From NCBI RefSeq assembly GCF_900099835.1, contig NZ_FNKP01000002.1, forward strand, positions 1,550,001-1,614,000: a DNA stretch of 64,000 bases, written 5' to 3'. This DNA is from Paraburkholderia fungorum. GTDB lineage: Bacteria > Pseudomonadota > Gammaproteobacteria > Burkholderiales > Burkholderiaceae. Shown here one piece after another: positions 46,301 through 54,542 of this stretch (its first letter is position 1; every line of letters starts with the position of its first letter). A program made the position numbers and the translations under genes. The notes beneath the pieces were generated by a model that was given only the letters and a program-made list of their open reading frames with translations, ran no database searches and was not told the DNA's origin.

Positions 46301-46537
46301 GGCACCGCAAAAGGTGTGATGTTTGTGACGCTCGAAGACGAGACGGGCAACGTCAACGTCATCGTCTGGCCCAGTCTGCTTGAGAAGCAGCGGAAGGAAG
46401 CACTTGGCGCGTCTTTACTTGCTGTGTACGGGACGTGGCAATGCCAGGGCGAAGTGCGACATCTCGTGGCGCAGCGGCTGGTCGACATGTCACACCTGCT
46501 CGGCGGACTCGTAACTGCGAGCAGGAATTTCTGCTAA
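43388..46537 (+). CDS. dnaE2: Error-prone DNA polymerase III alpha subunit DnaE2 (ImuC)
   Basis: The 1049-aa polymerase is of the DnaE2 subgroup. The N-terminal PHP domain is present (FSFLHGASHAEELSERAAQLG, split by a wide spacer) and the palm holds GRGSAANSAVCYCLGIT and PPDIDVDFEHQRRE with the catalytic aspartates. The C-terminal OB fold (TLEDETGNVNVIVW) is also present. With ImuA and ImuB it forms the mutasome for lesion bypass. It begins six bases after imuB. Length matches the family (about 1,050). Confidence 0.96.
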   Translation: MDTTFNVLPAYAELFCLSNFSFLHGASHAEELSERAAQLGYSALAVTDECSLAGVVRAHVAAKKVGLPFIVGSYFRLVNADGSPAFGLILLAKNREGYGNLSELVTLARTRAPKGEYRLTPQDLSRPEKDYRHLCGMPDCLAILVPDFPAKEDVLAAQLEWLDDAFTGRAWVGLALHQRAMDDIHRGSVEFVARNLDVPVVALGHVVMHVRSRKPLQDTMTAIRVRKPVHECGYDLAPNAEQHLRSRLRLANLYSADALAATVDIASRCTFSLDELRYEYPDELVPSGFTPAGYLRQETYIGAQRRFPSGIPHTVQEQIEHELGLIAELEYEPYFLTVYDIVRFARGEHILCQGRGSAANSAVCYCLGITEVDPARGNMLFERFISKERGEPPDIDVDFEHQRREEVIQYIYRKYGRHRAAIAAAVSTYRPRGALRETGKALGIDPQIVDVVAKSHHWFDTSQDLLARFAESGLDPERPLIQAWARLASQLLGFPRHLSQHSGGFVISRGKLTRLVPVENAAMADRSVIEWDKDDLEALGLLKIDVLALGMLSAIRRTLDIVSEQRGERFEMQDIPPEDPATYDMISAADTVGVFQIESRAQMSMLPRMQPRAFYDLVIEVAIVRPGPIQGGAVHPYLQRRQGFEPVTYPSDALKTALGRTLGVPIFQEQVMQVAILAAGFTAGEADQLRRAMAAWKRKGGLEKYYNRIVNGMQERGYDLAFAEGIFEQIKGFGEYGFPESHAASFALLVYASSWLKCHEPEAFLAAMLNSQPMGFYSPSQLVQDAQRHEVKVLPVDVSISGWDSSLESRADAPRPAVRLGLSLLRGMKDGAAERIENARAVRPFESVNDLARRAQLDRKDLHVLADANALTSLAGNRRQALWQSVAAVPDRDMLAVAAVQDETPELGAPTEANDIVADYRSAGLTLGRHPLELLRPQLLENRLMPASTLRTYRDGRLARGCGLVTVRQRPGTAKGVMFVTLEDETGNVNVIVWPSLLEKQRKEALGASLLAVYGTWQCQGEVRHLVAQRLVDMSHLLGGLVTASRNFC

Positions 46538-46581
46538 ATCCTTGCAAATGGGTATCATGAAATGACGAAACGGAGGCATTC

Positions 46582-47544
46582 ATGTGCTACTCGGCTCAAG
46601 TCGTGGCGGACTATCGAAAATTCGTGCGCATGTTCGGCGCTTTGATGGACATCCACGAGTTCGCACGCCTCTTTTTTGAGCGAGCCGAAGGCGCGAGCAA
46701 AGCCAAAGTACCGAAGGCAATGGAAGATGCTTTTGCAGAACCGAACACCGATGAGGAACGCGCCATCAAAGCGGCCATCGACCGGTTTAACGGAGCCCAG
46801 ACTACAAAGCTCGAACAGGACCTGTTCAAGCAGCGTAAGCGGCTAGCGGACGCCGAGCGGACGTTGCAGACCAAGGTAACTAAAGCGGCATCCGAGAGTC
46901 AGCGAATAGCCACCGATAAAATCGCGTGGACCCTTGGCAAGCTTGACGACATTCAGCGTGCCGAGCTGAAGCCGAGAGACTCGCGCATATTTCCCGGTCA
47001 CTATGCCCCAGTGATGGTGTTGGAGAATGGGCAGCGCGTCGTCAAACCCATGCGCTATCAGTGTCGTATTGCTGGCAAGCCGGCATCATACGATGTGAAA
47101 TATCCGGGCACGTATAACGCTCGGCGCGACAATCTGGAAGGGTTCTGGAAACCATGCTTCGGATACACGCACGGTGTCATGCTTGTCGACGTCTTTTACG
47201 AAAATGTCAGCAAGGCCAAATTCGAAGGTACGCTGTCTGAAACTCACGACCGGAATGAGAACGTCGTTCTGGAATTTCGGCCGAGCAACGGCGAATTGAT
47301 GCACGTCGCCTGCTTGTGGTCTCGATGGAGCGCATCCGGTCAGCCAGACCTGCTCTCATTCGCTGCTATCACGGACGAGCCACCCGTCGAGGTTGCCGCC
47401 GCCGGTCATGACCGTTGCATTATTCCTATCAAGCCCGAAAACATTGATGCATGGCTCAATCCAGACTCGAAGAATCTGGATGCCATGTACGCAATTCTTG
47501 ATGACAGGGACCGACCGTATTATGAGCATCGATTGGCCGCATGA
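46582..47544 (+). CDS. SOS response-associated peptidase-type protein (SRAP, YedK/HMCES family)
   Basis: The 320-aa protein starts MCYSAQVV: Cys2 is exposed after methionine removal and is the residue that forms the crosslink with abasic sites in single-stranded DNA. YNARRDNLEG supplies the conserved Asn, and HDRCIIPI the catalytic His. A helical insert (residues 45-110) is longer than in E. coli YedK. GGAG precedes the ATG, 44 bases after dnaE2, so it is probably part of the SOS operon. Function: protection of abasic sites during damage tolerance. Confidence 0.93.
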   Translation: MCYSAQVVADYRKFVRMFGALMDIHEFARLFFERAEGASKAKVPKAMEDAFAEPNTDEERAIKAAIDRFNGAQTTKLEQDLFKQRKRLADAERTLQTKVTKAASESQRIATDKIAWTLGKLDDIQRAELKPRDSRIFPGHYAPVMVLENGQRVVKPMRYQCRIAGKPASYDVKYPGTYNARRDNLEGFWKPCFGYTHGVMLVDVFYENVSKAKFEGTLSETHDRNENVVLEFRPSNGELMHVACLWSRWSASGQPDLLSFAAITDEPPVEVAAAGHDRCIIPIKPENIDAWLNPDSKNLDAMYAILDDRDRPYYEHRLAA

Positions 47545-47835
47545 GCGATGCGTGACCATGCGACACACAAATGGAAGGCCGGACTCACCCTGCTTATAAA
47601 GCGGCAAACGTACCGGAACGTTCGCGTCGGACACTCCACTTCTGGACTTGACGTGCGTTGCTATCGACAACGTGACGGGTTTGCGAGCAAAGGAATGCTA
47701 CGTTTGCCTTCGATGCGACACCGTCTTTGTACGGATTCTTCAGAAACCGCGAGTGCAGTACGTGTGGTCGCTCGTGAACGCAGTCATTGACTCCAGCGTC
47801 AAGCGACGCAGGAGTCTGACATTATCGCTACGGAA

Positions 47836-48318
47836 TCACTTTGCGGAGGCCTTCTTCTGTGCTGCTCGTACTGCTTGGACGACGCGTAACGATGTGTCCT
47901 TCCTAGTTGCTCCTTTGGCTTGACCTGTTGAGGGGCGCACGACAGGGCTATCTGCAAGTGCAAACAGGTAAGCCGCGGGGTCTTCAACTGACGGAAGCAA
48001 TGCAGGCGGCCGGCCACGTCCATTCCATGTCGCACCGGTTTCCGGGTCACGAAACTTGACGTCCAATGTCTCCGATTTGTCGGCGCTCTGTGGGCCCGTC
48101 CGCCTCTCCAGTTCGGCTTTTTTGTATGAATCAATATCAGCCGTAGTAAGCCCGTACTTTCCCATCAATTGGCTGATGGTGTTTAAAACTGCATCGGACC
48201 TCCTAGCGGACAACTCTGCGGATTCTGCTCGCAGCTGCGTCAACTTCTCTTGAATAGCCTCTAATGTGGTTGCCATATTTTTGTCACTGAGGGCTAATCC
48301 AGGTAGACCGGGAATCAC
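47836..48318 (-). CDS. H-NS histone-like family protein
   Basis: The 160-aa protein carries a coiled-coil N-terminus (LEAIQEKLTQLRAESAELSARR) and the conserved H-NS DNA-binding core KFRDPETGATWNGRGRPP. GTG 48318 has GGAG seven bases upstream; ATG 48276 (MATTLEA) is the alternative and gives a more typical N-terminus. It lies at the border of the defence island, where xenogeneic silencers are often found. Converges with the SRAP gene; 47545-47835 between them holds no supported gene. Confidence 0.88.
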   Translation of the reverse strand: MIPGLPGLALSDKNMATTLEAIQEKLTQLRAESAELSARRSDAVLNTISQLMGKYGLTTADIDSYKKAELERRTGPQSADKSETLDVKFRDPETGATWNGRGRPPALLPSVEDPAAYLFALADSPVVRPSTGQAKGATRKDTSLRVVQAVRAAQKKASAK

Positions 48319-48505
48319 GTCGTCTCCGCCAATGGTGCTTGCGGTCGAAGTTATTCCATTTCAATGAAGAGGCGCTCACTCATTTCGTCAAAAAGCGAGC
48401 CTATTTGCAATGGGCTGCATCGATTGCTACCTGGGTACCCACTCAATCAATCATGGCATACCCCTTTCCCGTCGCTCGTCTGCCCTTTCTGCAGCATCTC
48501 CAGTT

Positions 48506-50509
48506 TTATTCGCCGCGATGTCCGGCGCCTTCTTCGTCTTCCAGCCAGAACGTCGGAACCAGCTTGCCTCCATTTCGCCATTCCTGGACGAAGTGAATGC
48601 CTGTCTGTCCGTCCCAGAACTGATGCCCCGCATGGTCGAGCACAATAATCTGGAGGTGGCCTTCGTAGGTCGACGCGGCAGCACCAAAGGTTTTGAAGAA
48701 TCGCTTCACGGCTTCTGAATCTTCATCCGGTACCTTGTAGTTCTCTTCAATACTGCCATCAGTGAGTCGCCGCGGGAAATATACTTGACTTGGTTGGTCA
48801 AAAACGAGCAATCCTGGAACAGGTGAGTGATTTTCTCGCGAGAAGAGAAGATGGAGCGCCAGAAGTGCCGCAACGTGATAAGTGAGCCAATTTGCACCGC
48901 TTCCAAGCTGCCAAAGGTAATCGGCGCCGCCATTTTCGTTACTAACTTTGACGGTCAGTTCTTTCATGTCGAGCTGCACAGCAGCATTTTTGTCTTCGGC
49001 ATCTAGATTCTCGGCAATCCGCCCCATCCACCGCGTCAGCCGCTTCTGAGCCCGCTCGAGCCTTGCATGGTAGGAGTGACCCGACAGCTCCCCTTTCAAC
49101 TTTTCAATACGCGCCAACATCTTGTTCAGTTCATCCTTTGACGCGCTACTCTCTCGGCCTTTATACACGTCGAGTGCTTGCTCCAGCGCGCCGATGAAAC
49201 GTGCGGCCTGCGTGACCAGCAAGTTTTGCTGCCTCGCGCGCTGATTCCGCGCTTCAATTCCTTTCCTGGTTGCGGCTACTGCGCCGAGTTCATCGACAAG
49301 CTCACGCAGTTTTTTTTCCAACGCGACCCAGTCACGGTCATATACCGATGGCGCACGCGCAACTCGTCTCGCTTCAGACTCTACAACTACAAGCGCATCG
49401 ACAAGTGTCTCGACTTTCTCAGCATGGCCATCAAGGGACTGACTGCACACGGGACATGCTACGTCGACTGTCTCTTCAGTATGAGCGCGTAGCCACCTCG
49501 ACAGTCCAAGGCGTTCCTGCCGGGTGTTGAGCGATAGTTCGAACTGATTGACCGAAGACCGAAGGTCAGAAAGTCGGCTCATGCGATGCCGAACTTCTGC
49601 TATTTCAGCATTCAGGGTCGCCTCTTGTTTTGCCAATTGCCCGTACTCATCGACCACCTTTGCGATGACTTCAGCATGCAGTGTCGGCTGGGGCAAGTTG
49701 GCTGTGGTCAACCCTGAGAGAGCTTCCAATATGGCAAGTTCCTCAGCATCCTTCAGTGAGTCTGCCGGTAAAAAGCCGAGCTCATAAGCCTCGGCCACCC
49801 AGTTCCCAAGGTTCGCTCGCCACGTTGCGGATGCGCGCTCGTAAGCAGTCAGCTCCTTTTCGAGAGCGCGCGCCGCTCTGCGAAGGCTTTCGTACTCCCA
49901 CTGCTTCTCGAGGATTTCAGGCGTCGTTACGCCTAGAACATACGGAAATATCGCCCGCAGTTTCTCTCGGTGCTCCGTTGTGTCCGCGCGGTAGAAGAGG
50001 ACGTCGGGATTCGCGACCAAGTTCTGCGGCTGGAAGCAGAACGCCATCAGGTCTCGAAAGCTGGGGCGCCCCGCGTAGCCACTCGTTGTGTTTTGGGCGT
50101 CTGTACCGAGGCGCGTCAGCCTTGCCAACCGGTCCATCGTCAGCTTAACGCGGTCGACGTTGGTATTCGCGATGGGCACATCTAGCGGAGTCTTGCCTTC
50201 CTGCACATCCTTGACGTACATATCAGTCGAGGTTGGCTGCCTTCCTGGTTCAGGCCGCGCAAGCAGCATTAGCCCCTCGTCCGTATCAACTACGATTCCA
50301 AACCACGCCACTGCTTTACGGATGACACCAACCGGGATTGCACACCGCTCTGACCCGAGACAGTAGTCAATGATTGGAATAATGGATGACTTTCCGGTCT
50401 TCGATGCGCCAGTGATGACGTTCGCTTTGTCTCGCTCGAACGGCACTACCTGAGGAGAAATGCCTGCCTTCCTCGGCCACAAGATGAGTTCAATAATTTG
50501 CAGCTTCAA
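48506..50509 (-). CDS. ABC-3C system ATPase (DUF3732 protein)
   Basis: The 667-aa protein is an SMC/Rad50-like ABC ATPase of the DUF3732 group. The N-terminal Walker A is GASKTGKSS (about residues 34-42), a long coiled coil follows, with a CPVCSQ zinc-hook-like turn near 350, and the C-terminal half supplies LGSGANWLTYHVAALLAL (signature) and PGLLVFDQPSQVYFP (Walker B-like). The TTG start lies one base behind the stop of the middle-component gene with GGAG upstream. In ABC-3C systems the ATPase is thought to sense invasion and trigger the effector. Confidence 0.9.
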   Translation of the reverse strand: MKLQIIELILWPRKAGISPQVVPFERDKANVITGASKTGKSSIIPIIDYCLGSERCAIPVGVIRKAVAWFGIVVDTDEGLMLLARPEPGRQPTSTDMYVKDVQEGKTPLDVPIANTNVDRVKLTMDRLARLTRLGTDAQNTTSGYAGRPSFRDLMAFCFQPQNLVANPDVLFYRADTTEHREKLRAIFPYVLGVTTPEILEKQWEYESLRRAARALEKELTAYERASATWRANLGNWVAEAYELGFLPADSLKDAEELAILEALSGLTTANLPQPTLHAEVIAKVVDEYGQLAKQEATLNAEIAEVRHRMSRLSDLRSSVNQFELSLNTRQERLGLSRWLRAHTEETVDVACPVCSQSLDGHAEKVETLVDALVVVESEARRVARAPSVYDRDWVALEKKLRELVDELGAVAATRKGIEARNQRARQQNLLVTQAARFIGALEQALDVYKGRESSASKDELNKMLARIEKLKGELSGHSYHARLERAQKRLTRWMGRIAENLDAEDKNAAVQLDMKELTVKVSNENGGADYLWQLGSGANWLTYHVAALLALHLLFSRENHSPVPGLLVFDQPSQVYFPRRLTDGSIEENYKVPDEDSEAVKRFFKTFGAAASTYEGHLQIIVLDHAGHQFWDGQTGIHFVQEWRNGGKLVPTFWLEDEEGAGHRGE

Positions 50510-50510
50510 T

Positions 50511-50984
50511 CTACAGCTCCAGACGAAAAACGAAGCAGAATTCCCGCAACGAAACCCCTGCGGCCCAGCGTCCCAACTTCTCAGCTGCCTTCATTAGTTC
50601 TTTGGGCATCTTCCCTTCCAACACCGGAGGCTCTTTTACACGGCAACGAAATGTAGCCTCTTCGGTCTGGACGGATAGCAGGCCGGCCCGCAGAGCGATG
50701 CCTAGACTTTCACTCGACAGATTACGCATGCTCAAGACGTTCATTTGTGCCGTCGTCGAGATGGATTCATCATTGTTCAGCTTTTCATCAATCTTGCGCA
50801 GACCCTTGTTGGTCCTGACAACGACTTCAAGAGTCGACTTGTTGTACAAAAGTGGAATTACGAAGAACGCATATGGAAGAGGCACTGCATCCTCCGATTG
50901 CGACGCGAACGCCCGTCCGAACTGCCATATCAGCGCGGCACCGAGTCCAGGATTTTGGACTTCCCACATCTCTTTGTTGAGCAT
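50511..50984 (-). CDS. ABC-3C middle component
   Basis: The start at ATG 50984 lies seven bases behind the effector gene. The 157-aa helical protein (NPGLGAALIWQFGRAF; YAFFVIPLLYNKSTLEVV; NVLSMRNLSSESLGIALRAGLL) fits the three-component middle-component family, which bridges the ATPase and the effector in these systems. Gene order and tight spacing support this. Confidence 0.82.
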   Translation of the reverse strand: MLNKEMWEVQNPGLGAALIWQFGRAFASQSEDAVPLPYAFFVIPLLYNKSTLEVVVRTNKGLRKIDEKLNNDESISTTAQMNVLSMRNLSSESLGIALRAGLLSVQTEEATFRCRVKEPPVLEGKMPKELMKAAEKLGRWAAGVSLREFCFVFRLEL

Positions 50985-50991
50985 ATAAGAC

Positions 50992-52269
50992 CTAAATCGC
51001 GGCTGCCGATACGAGCGCCTTCCAATCAGGATGCCACCCAATTTTCAGGTCGTTCGCAATCTCGTGGAAGCTCCCCCGAGAAAAATATGTTGGAACGTTC
51101 ACCGTCTGAATTCGCGCCTCTTTCGTCATGCAGAGAAGGAGAAGCTTCACACCTCGCTGGATTGGTGTTTTCTCCGTATGGAGCGTCTTAACCTCCAGTG
51201 AGCACTGTTTCCAATGGTCTTGCAGCTCTTCAACGAAGGGACCGATACTACGCGGGTTCAGATATCCAAGTGCCGCCCACGACGTCCGCGCCGACGAAGC
51301 TCGCATATAGTCTTTGATATAGGTTTCAATCATTTCATCCTCCAGCTCAAGAACATTCAGCTGCCGGACAAAATTCGAGCCTTCGAGATGCTCCTCGATT
51401 TCGCTTCGCTGGGGTGTGAGCGTGTGTTCTGGAAACTCCGTCAGCTTGCCCATGACTCGCTCGTAAACAACGAGGCGATACTCCCTGAAGTCGTCGAAGG
51501 GGATGCCGACAACCCGGCGCGCTTCAATCTGCGCCATCACCTGGGTTTTCGTCCAGCCGAGAAGCGATTCCGTTACTTCGTCGACGTGCTCAATGCGAAC
51601 ATGCGCAGAAATTTCTGCACGCACCTCTTTCACTGGGGACGCACTTCCTTTCTCAATAGAGAAATACGTAACGATGGAGGCAATAACTTCGTCGTTGTTG
51701 GCGAACACTCTACGAAGCTGCTTAACAAGCGCCGCAGGGCTCTCATCGTCAAGCTCTGATTCGTCGCCCGACGGGCCACTCCGGACCCTATTCGCGGCGC
51801 CCTTGCCCGCCCTTTTTACCTCTTCGGTCTCGAGGTCCTCGGCGAAGCGTTTACGAAGCCTCCCAACGAGTTCAATGGCGTCGTCGGTTTTAGTGCAGTT
51901 GTGCAATTCATCCGCAATCGGGCCATCGTAGGGTTGTGCCACGTACAAAACATAGACCGAAGCGACCGGCAAGGAACCGTCACGCCGCGCATCAATCCAG
52001 TTGGCCAAAGTTTTCCAAAGCGATACAGCTCTATCCGCAATTGGATTGTGAGCGAGTCCACTCTTATCCTCTTCGGAGACCACTCGACCATCTGTGGTCC
52101 GGGTAGAAACGTCACCAAGATGCTCGAATGCGACTACATCACCGGTCCTCGCACGCATGAGATGCCATAGGACTCGAACTTCCTGGACCAAAATCCCATA
52201 TGCTTGCCCCGGAACAGAAGAACTCCGCTTCACACGCGGCTTCTTCTCAATTTTTTCTTTGGTAGACAT
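50992..52269 (-). CDS. ABC-3C effector protein with N-terminal nuclease-like domain
   Basis: First gene of the ABC-3C operon, 425 aa. The C-terminal third (YLNPRSIGPFVEELQDHWKQ, ARIQTVNVPTYFSRGSFHEIANDLKIGWHPDW) matches the ABC-3C C-terminal domain. The N-terminal half (GQAYGILVQEVRVLWHLM, FEHLGDVSTR, VVSEEDKSGLAHN, DRAVSLWKTLANWID) resembles the dsDNA-nuclease fold of Cap4-like effectors, with E, D and ExK-type residues where a PD-(D/E)xK site would lie. DNA-cutting activity is an inference from this pattern. Confidence 0.8.
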   Translation of the reverse strand: MSTKEKIEKKPRVKRSSSVPGQAYGILVQEVRVLWHLMRARTGDVVAFEHLGDVSTRTTDGRVVSEEDKSGLAHNPIADRAVSLWKTLANWIDARRDGSLPVASVYVLYVAQPYDGPIADELHNCTKTDDAIELVGRLRKRFAEDLETEEVKRAGKGAANRVRSGPSGDESELDDESPAALVKQLRRVFANNDEVIASIVTYFSIEKGSASPVKEVRAEISAHVRIEHVDEVTESLLGWTKTQVMAQIEARRVVGIPFDDFREYRLVVYERVMGKLTEFPEHTLTPQRSEIEEHLEGSNFVRQLNVLELEDEMIETYIKDYMRASSARTSWAALGYLNPRSIGPFVEELQDHWKQCSLEVKTLHTEKTPIQRGVKLLLLCMTKEARIQTVNVPTYFSRGSFHEIANDLKIGWHPDWKALVSAAAI

Positions 52270-52874
52270 GGCAGCTTTTTCACAATGGCATCATTTCTCC
52301 GATGACGCCGAGGTGGTCTTTTCTTTCTGAACCTGCTGATACAGCGCAAACCCATGAGGCGTGACGAACCCGCCAAACCATCAACCCCCGGTCATTTCCA
52401 TTGGCAGCACTCCAACTACAAGCTACGTCAGTTACGCATCAAAGCAATCGAGGTAGACGAAGACCCTTATCCTCGAGGAATGCCCTAACTAGAACTTGCC
52501 ATCGTAAGATTGTGCATGCAATCACACCTCAAATCCATCGAAGAATGAATGGTTAGTTGCCTTTGCAACGTGGACCCACGGGAGTCTTTGAAGCCATATC
52601 GAAACTATGCAAAAGACATACAAGCCTTACCACGGCGCCGCTACCCTCAGACACACAGTATTGAGCGACGGGGAAACATGGCTCAACACTACCGCTCCGG
52701 CGCCTACCATCAACCCAGCCATGATGGCGCGCGCAGCTATGCCGAGACAGCGGGGCAGCCGCCGCAGATTGGATTGCCGAATCGGACGACCGCATTTCGT
52801 TCCGTTTGCGTTTCGCAGGCCGCGCAATATTCAGGACGTAAAAGCCGGACACGAGGGTTTCCCGCTAGTTGTAG
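52270..52874. other. Intergenic region between ABC-3C and the 475-aa gene
   Basis: About 600 bases. Overlapping short frames on both strands (for example 52607-53122 and 52553-52852) have no ribosome site, and one runs across the following gene, so none is called. It may hold a decayed gene or the ABC-3C promoter. Confidence 0.35.
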
Positions 52875-54302
52875 TCAGCGGCCGGCACCGTCGCCCGGCC
52901 GTTTTAGCGCGAGCTGCTCGCACGACGGGTGCTTCAACACTTCTCCCATGGCCTCCGTTGCTTCCATGTATCGTGACTGCATCCAAATGGAGCTTTCCTC
53001 CAGAATCTGCGCGGTGTAGTCGGTCAGTTCGCATCGCTCTAGCAAGTCTGCTACAGCGTCCAGTTTTCCAAAAAAACGCAGGGTGTTTGCTACGTGCTCT
53101 AAGGCGGAGGTCTTTTCGATGAGATGAAAGACCGAATGTCTGAACTCGTCCTCGCCTGATGACCGCTTCGCCAGGAAATCCCGAATCGAGTAGTCTCGCT
53201 CTCGCTCGAAGGCCTCGCTGTAATGCAGTCTATCCCGTGAGAAATAGAACATCGCGCTTAGCTCGCCGAAAGCTTCTGGAGTCACTTCGTTCGACAATCG
53301 CGGCCAAGCTGTCATTCGAACGTCGCGTTTGTCGTCCAATATATCTCTCAGGTCAAAGGCTTCGTAACTCTCTGCTTCTTTGATTAAGGCATCGACATCG
53401 TTGGGAACTCCCTTGAACTGCCTCCTCAATTTGTCAAGGTCGTGATAGTCGCGCCAAGAATCAAAAAACAACTGTAGATGCGTAACAGTTAGGTGCAGAA
53501 ACGGTTTCGGTGCATCAATGAGCGCAGCCATTTCCAAGTTTCGCTCGATGATTTTCACCGCTTTAGAAAACTCCTGCCCGCTCAGCCCGAACCGCGAGCA
53601 AATGTCATTTTTCGCATCAGTAAAAACGGACGTTGGCCAGTCTGCCCGGGGCGGCAAACTGTATGCCACGCAGATAAGGTCGAATCGCGACAGATTTGCT
53701 GTGTAGGTTTTGTAGCGATATTCATCTACCAGTCTCGCTCCCAAACGGTTCAGGTCCTTCAACTTCTCAACAAGCAACTTGAACTTCTTCCACAAAACTC
53801 CAAGGTTGATAATCGCTAGCTGTGTCAGATGCTTTTGGTTGTCCCTATCAAACGGATAACGGAAGACTTGTCCTGTTGCGTCTACCTCAGCGAAATCTGC
53901 AATACCCCTATCCAACTGCGCTATTAGGTCCAAATACCGACGGTCAATTTTTGCTGCATGCTCCTTGAAGTAATTCCACAGTCGACCAATATTATGTGAA
54001 GTCTCGACGTCTATATCGGTCAAACGGATGTCATGATGGACAAGAGATGGAAACACTCCAATTGCTGCTTTTAAATAAAGCTCTATAGCATGCCGCATGT
54101 TAAAGCAGATAGGATACACAAACGTATCCGTTGAATGCTTCAAACCCCTGTTCTCAAGGACCTGTTCCAGCAAAACGTTCGCGGCATTCGCGAACCCTTC
54201 AGCATAGTCGACAATTCCTGGCGAGCCGTTATTTCCCACGCATGCATTTGCCCATGAAGGAGATGAGTTTCTAAAAGTTTCGTTAGCGAATCGCTCAAGC
54301 AT
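52875..54302 (-). CDS. Unrecognised 475-aa defence-island protein with possible HEPN-like region
   Basis: An intact frame between two known defence systems. The N-terminal part has FNMRHAIELYLKAAIG, a helix-pair pattern seen in HEPN-type proteins, but no clear R-x4-6-H motif; RDRLHYSEAF near 375 is the nearest. The rest is helical (IGRLWNYFKEHAAKIDRRYLDLI; LRRQFKGVPNDVDALI) without a known domain. It is preceded by the dehalogenase relic and lacks partner genes. A stand-alone antiphage effector is plausible but unproven. Confidence 0.75.
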   Translation of the reverse strand: MLERFANETFRNSSPSWANACVGNNGSPGIVDYAEGFANAANVLLEQVLENRGLKHSTDTFVYPICFNMRHAIELYLKAAIGVFPSLVHHDIRLTDIDVETSHNIGRLWNYFKEHAAKIDRRYLDLIAQLDRGIADFAEVDATGQVFRYPFDRDNQKHLTQLAIINLGVLWKKFKLLVEKLKDLNRLGARLVDEYRYKTYTANLSRFDLICVAYSLPPRADWPTSVFTDAKNDICSRFGLSGQEFSKAVKIIERNLEMAALIDAPKPFLHLTVTHLQLFFDSWRDYHDLDKLRRQFKGVPNDVDALIKEAESYEAFDLRDILDDKRDVRMTAWPRLSNEVTPEAFGELSAMFYFSRDRLHYSEAFERERDYSIRDFLAKRSSGEDEFRHSVFHLIEKTSALEHVANTLRFFGKLDAVADLLERCELTDYTAQILEESSIWMQSRYMEATEAMGEVLKHPSCEQLALKRPGDGAGR

Positions 54303-54345
54303 AAAGGCCTAGGTCTTGATGTAAGGGATGGCGTGCCCTCATATT

Positions 54346-54540
54346 TTATCGCCCATCGACAGAAACAGGCCGCAGGTCAAGACGATGCCAAGTAAGGTTC
54401 AACCCGGTCGTTTCCGCCACAGAAATGGAATTCATGTTCACACCGAACTCCGTCAGCACCCTGACCACATTTCTCACGCGCAACAGTTGACGTCGCCAGG
54501 CATCGGCAAATTCGGAGGTAACTGAAAGCAAACTTCCCGC
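54346..54540 (-). pseudogene. Haloacid dehalogenase fragment, copy 4
   Basis: The minus strand encodes FADAWRRQLL, then VRVLTEFGVNMNSISVAETTGLNLTWHRLD, aligning with the middle of the dehalogenase at 23121-23848 (ANAWRRQYSP; LTDFGIKVGSIPAEELAELKLG). About 24 residues are deleted internally and both ends are missing. It lies between the 475-aa gene and the lipoprotein. Confidence 0.75.
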
Positions 54541-54542
54541 GG

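Noticed and set aside
47548-47923. Two plus-strand frames (80 and 91 codons) after the SRAP gene
   Set aside because: One overlaps the H-NS gene antisense and neither has a supported start or family.
52549-53122. Overlapping plus-strand frames of 156 and 171 codons
   Set aside because: They run into the 475-aa gene on the other strand, overlap one another and lack recognisable domains.
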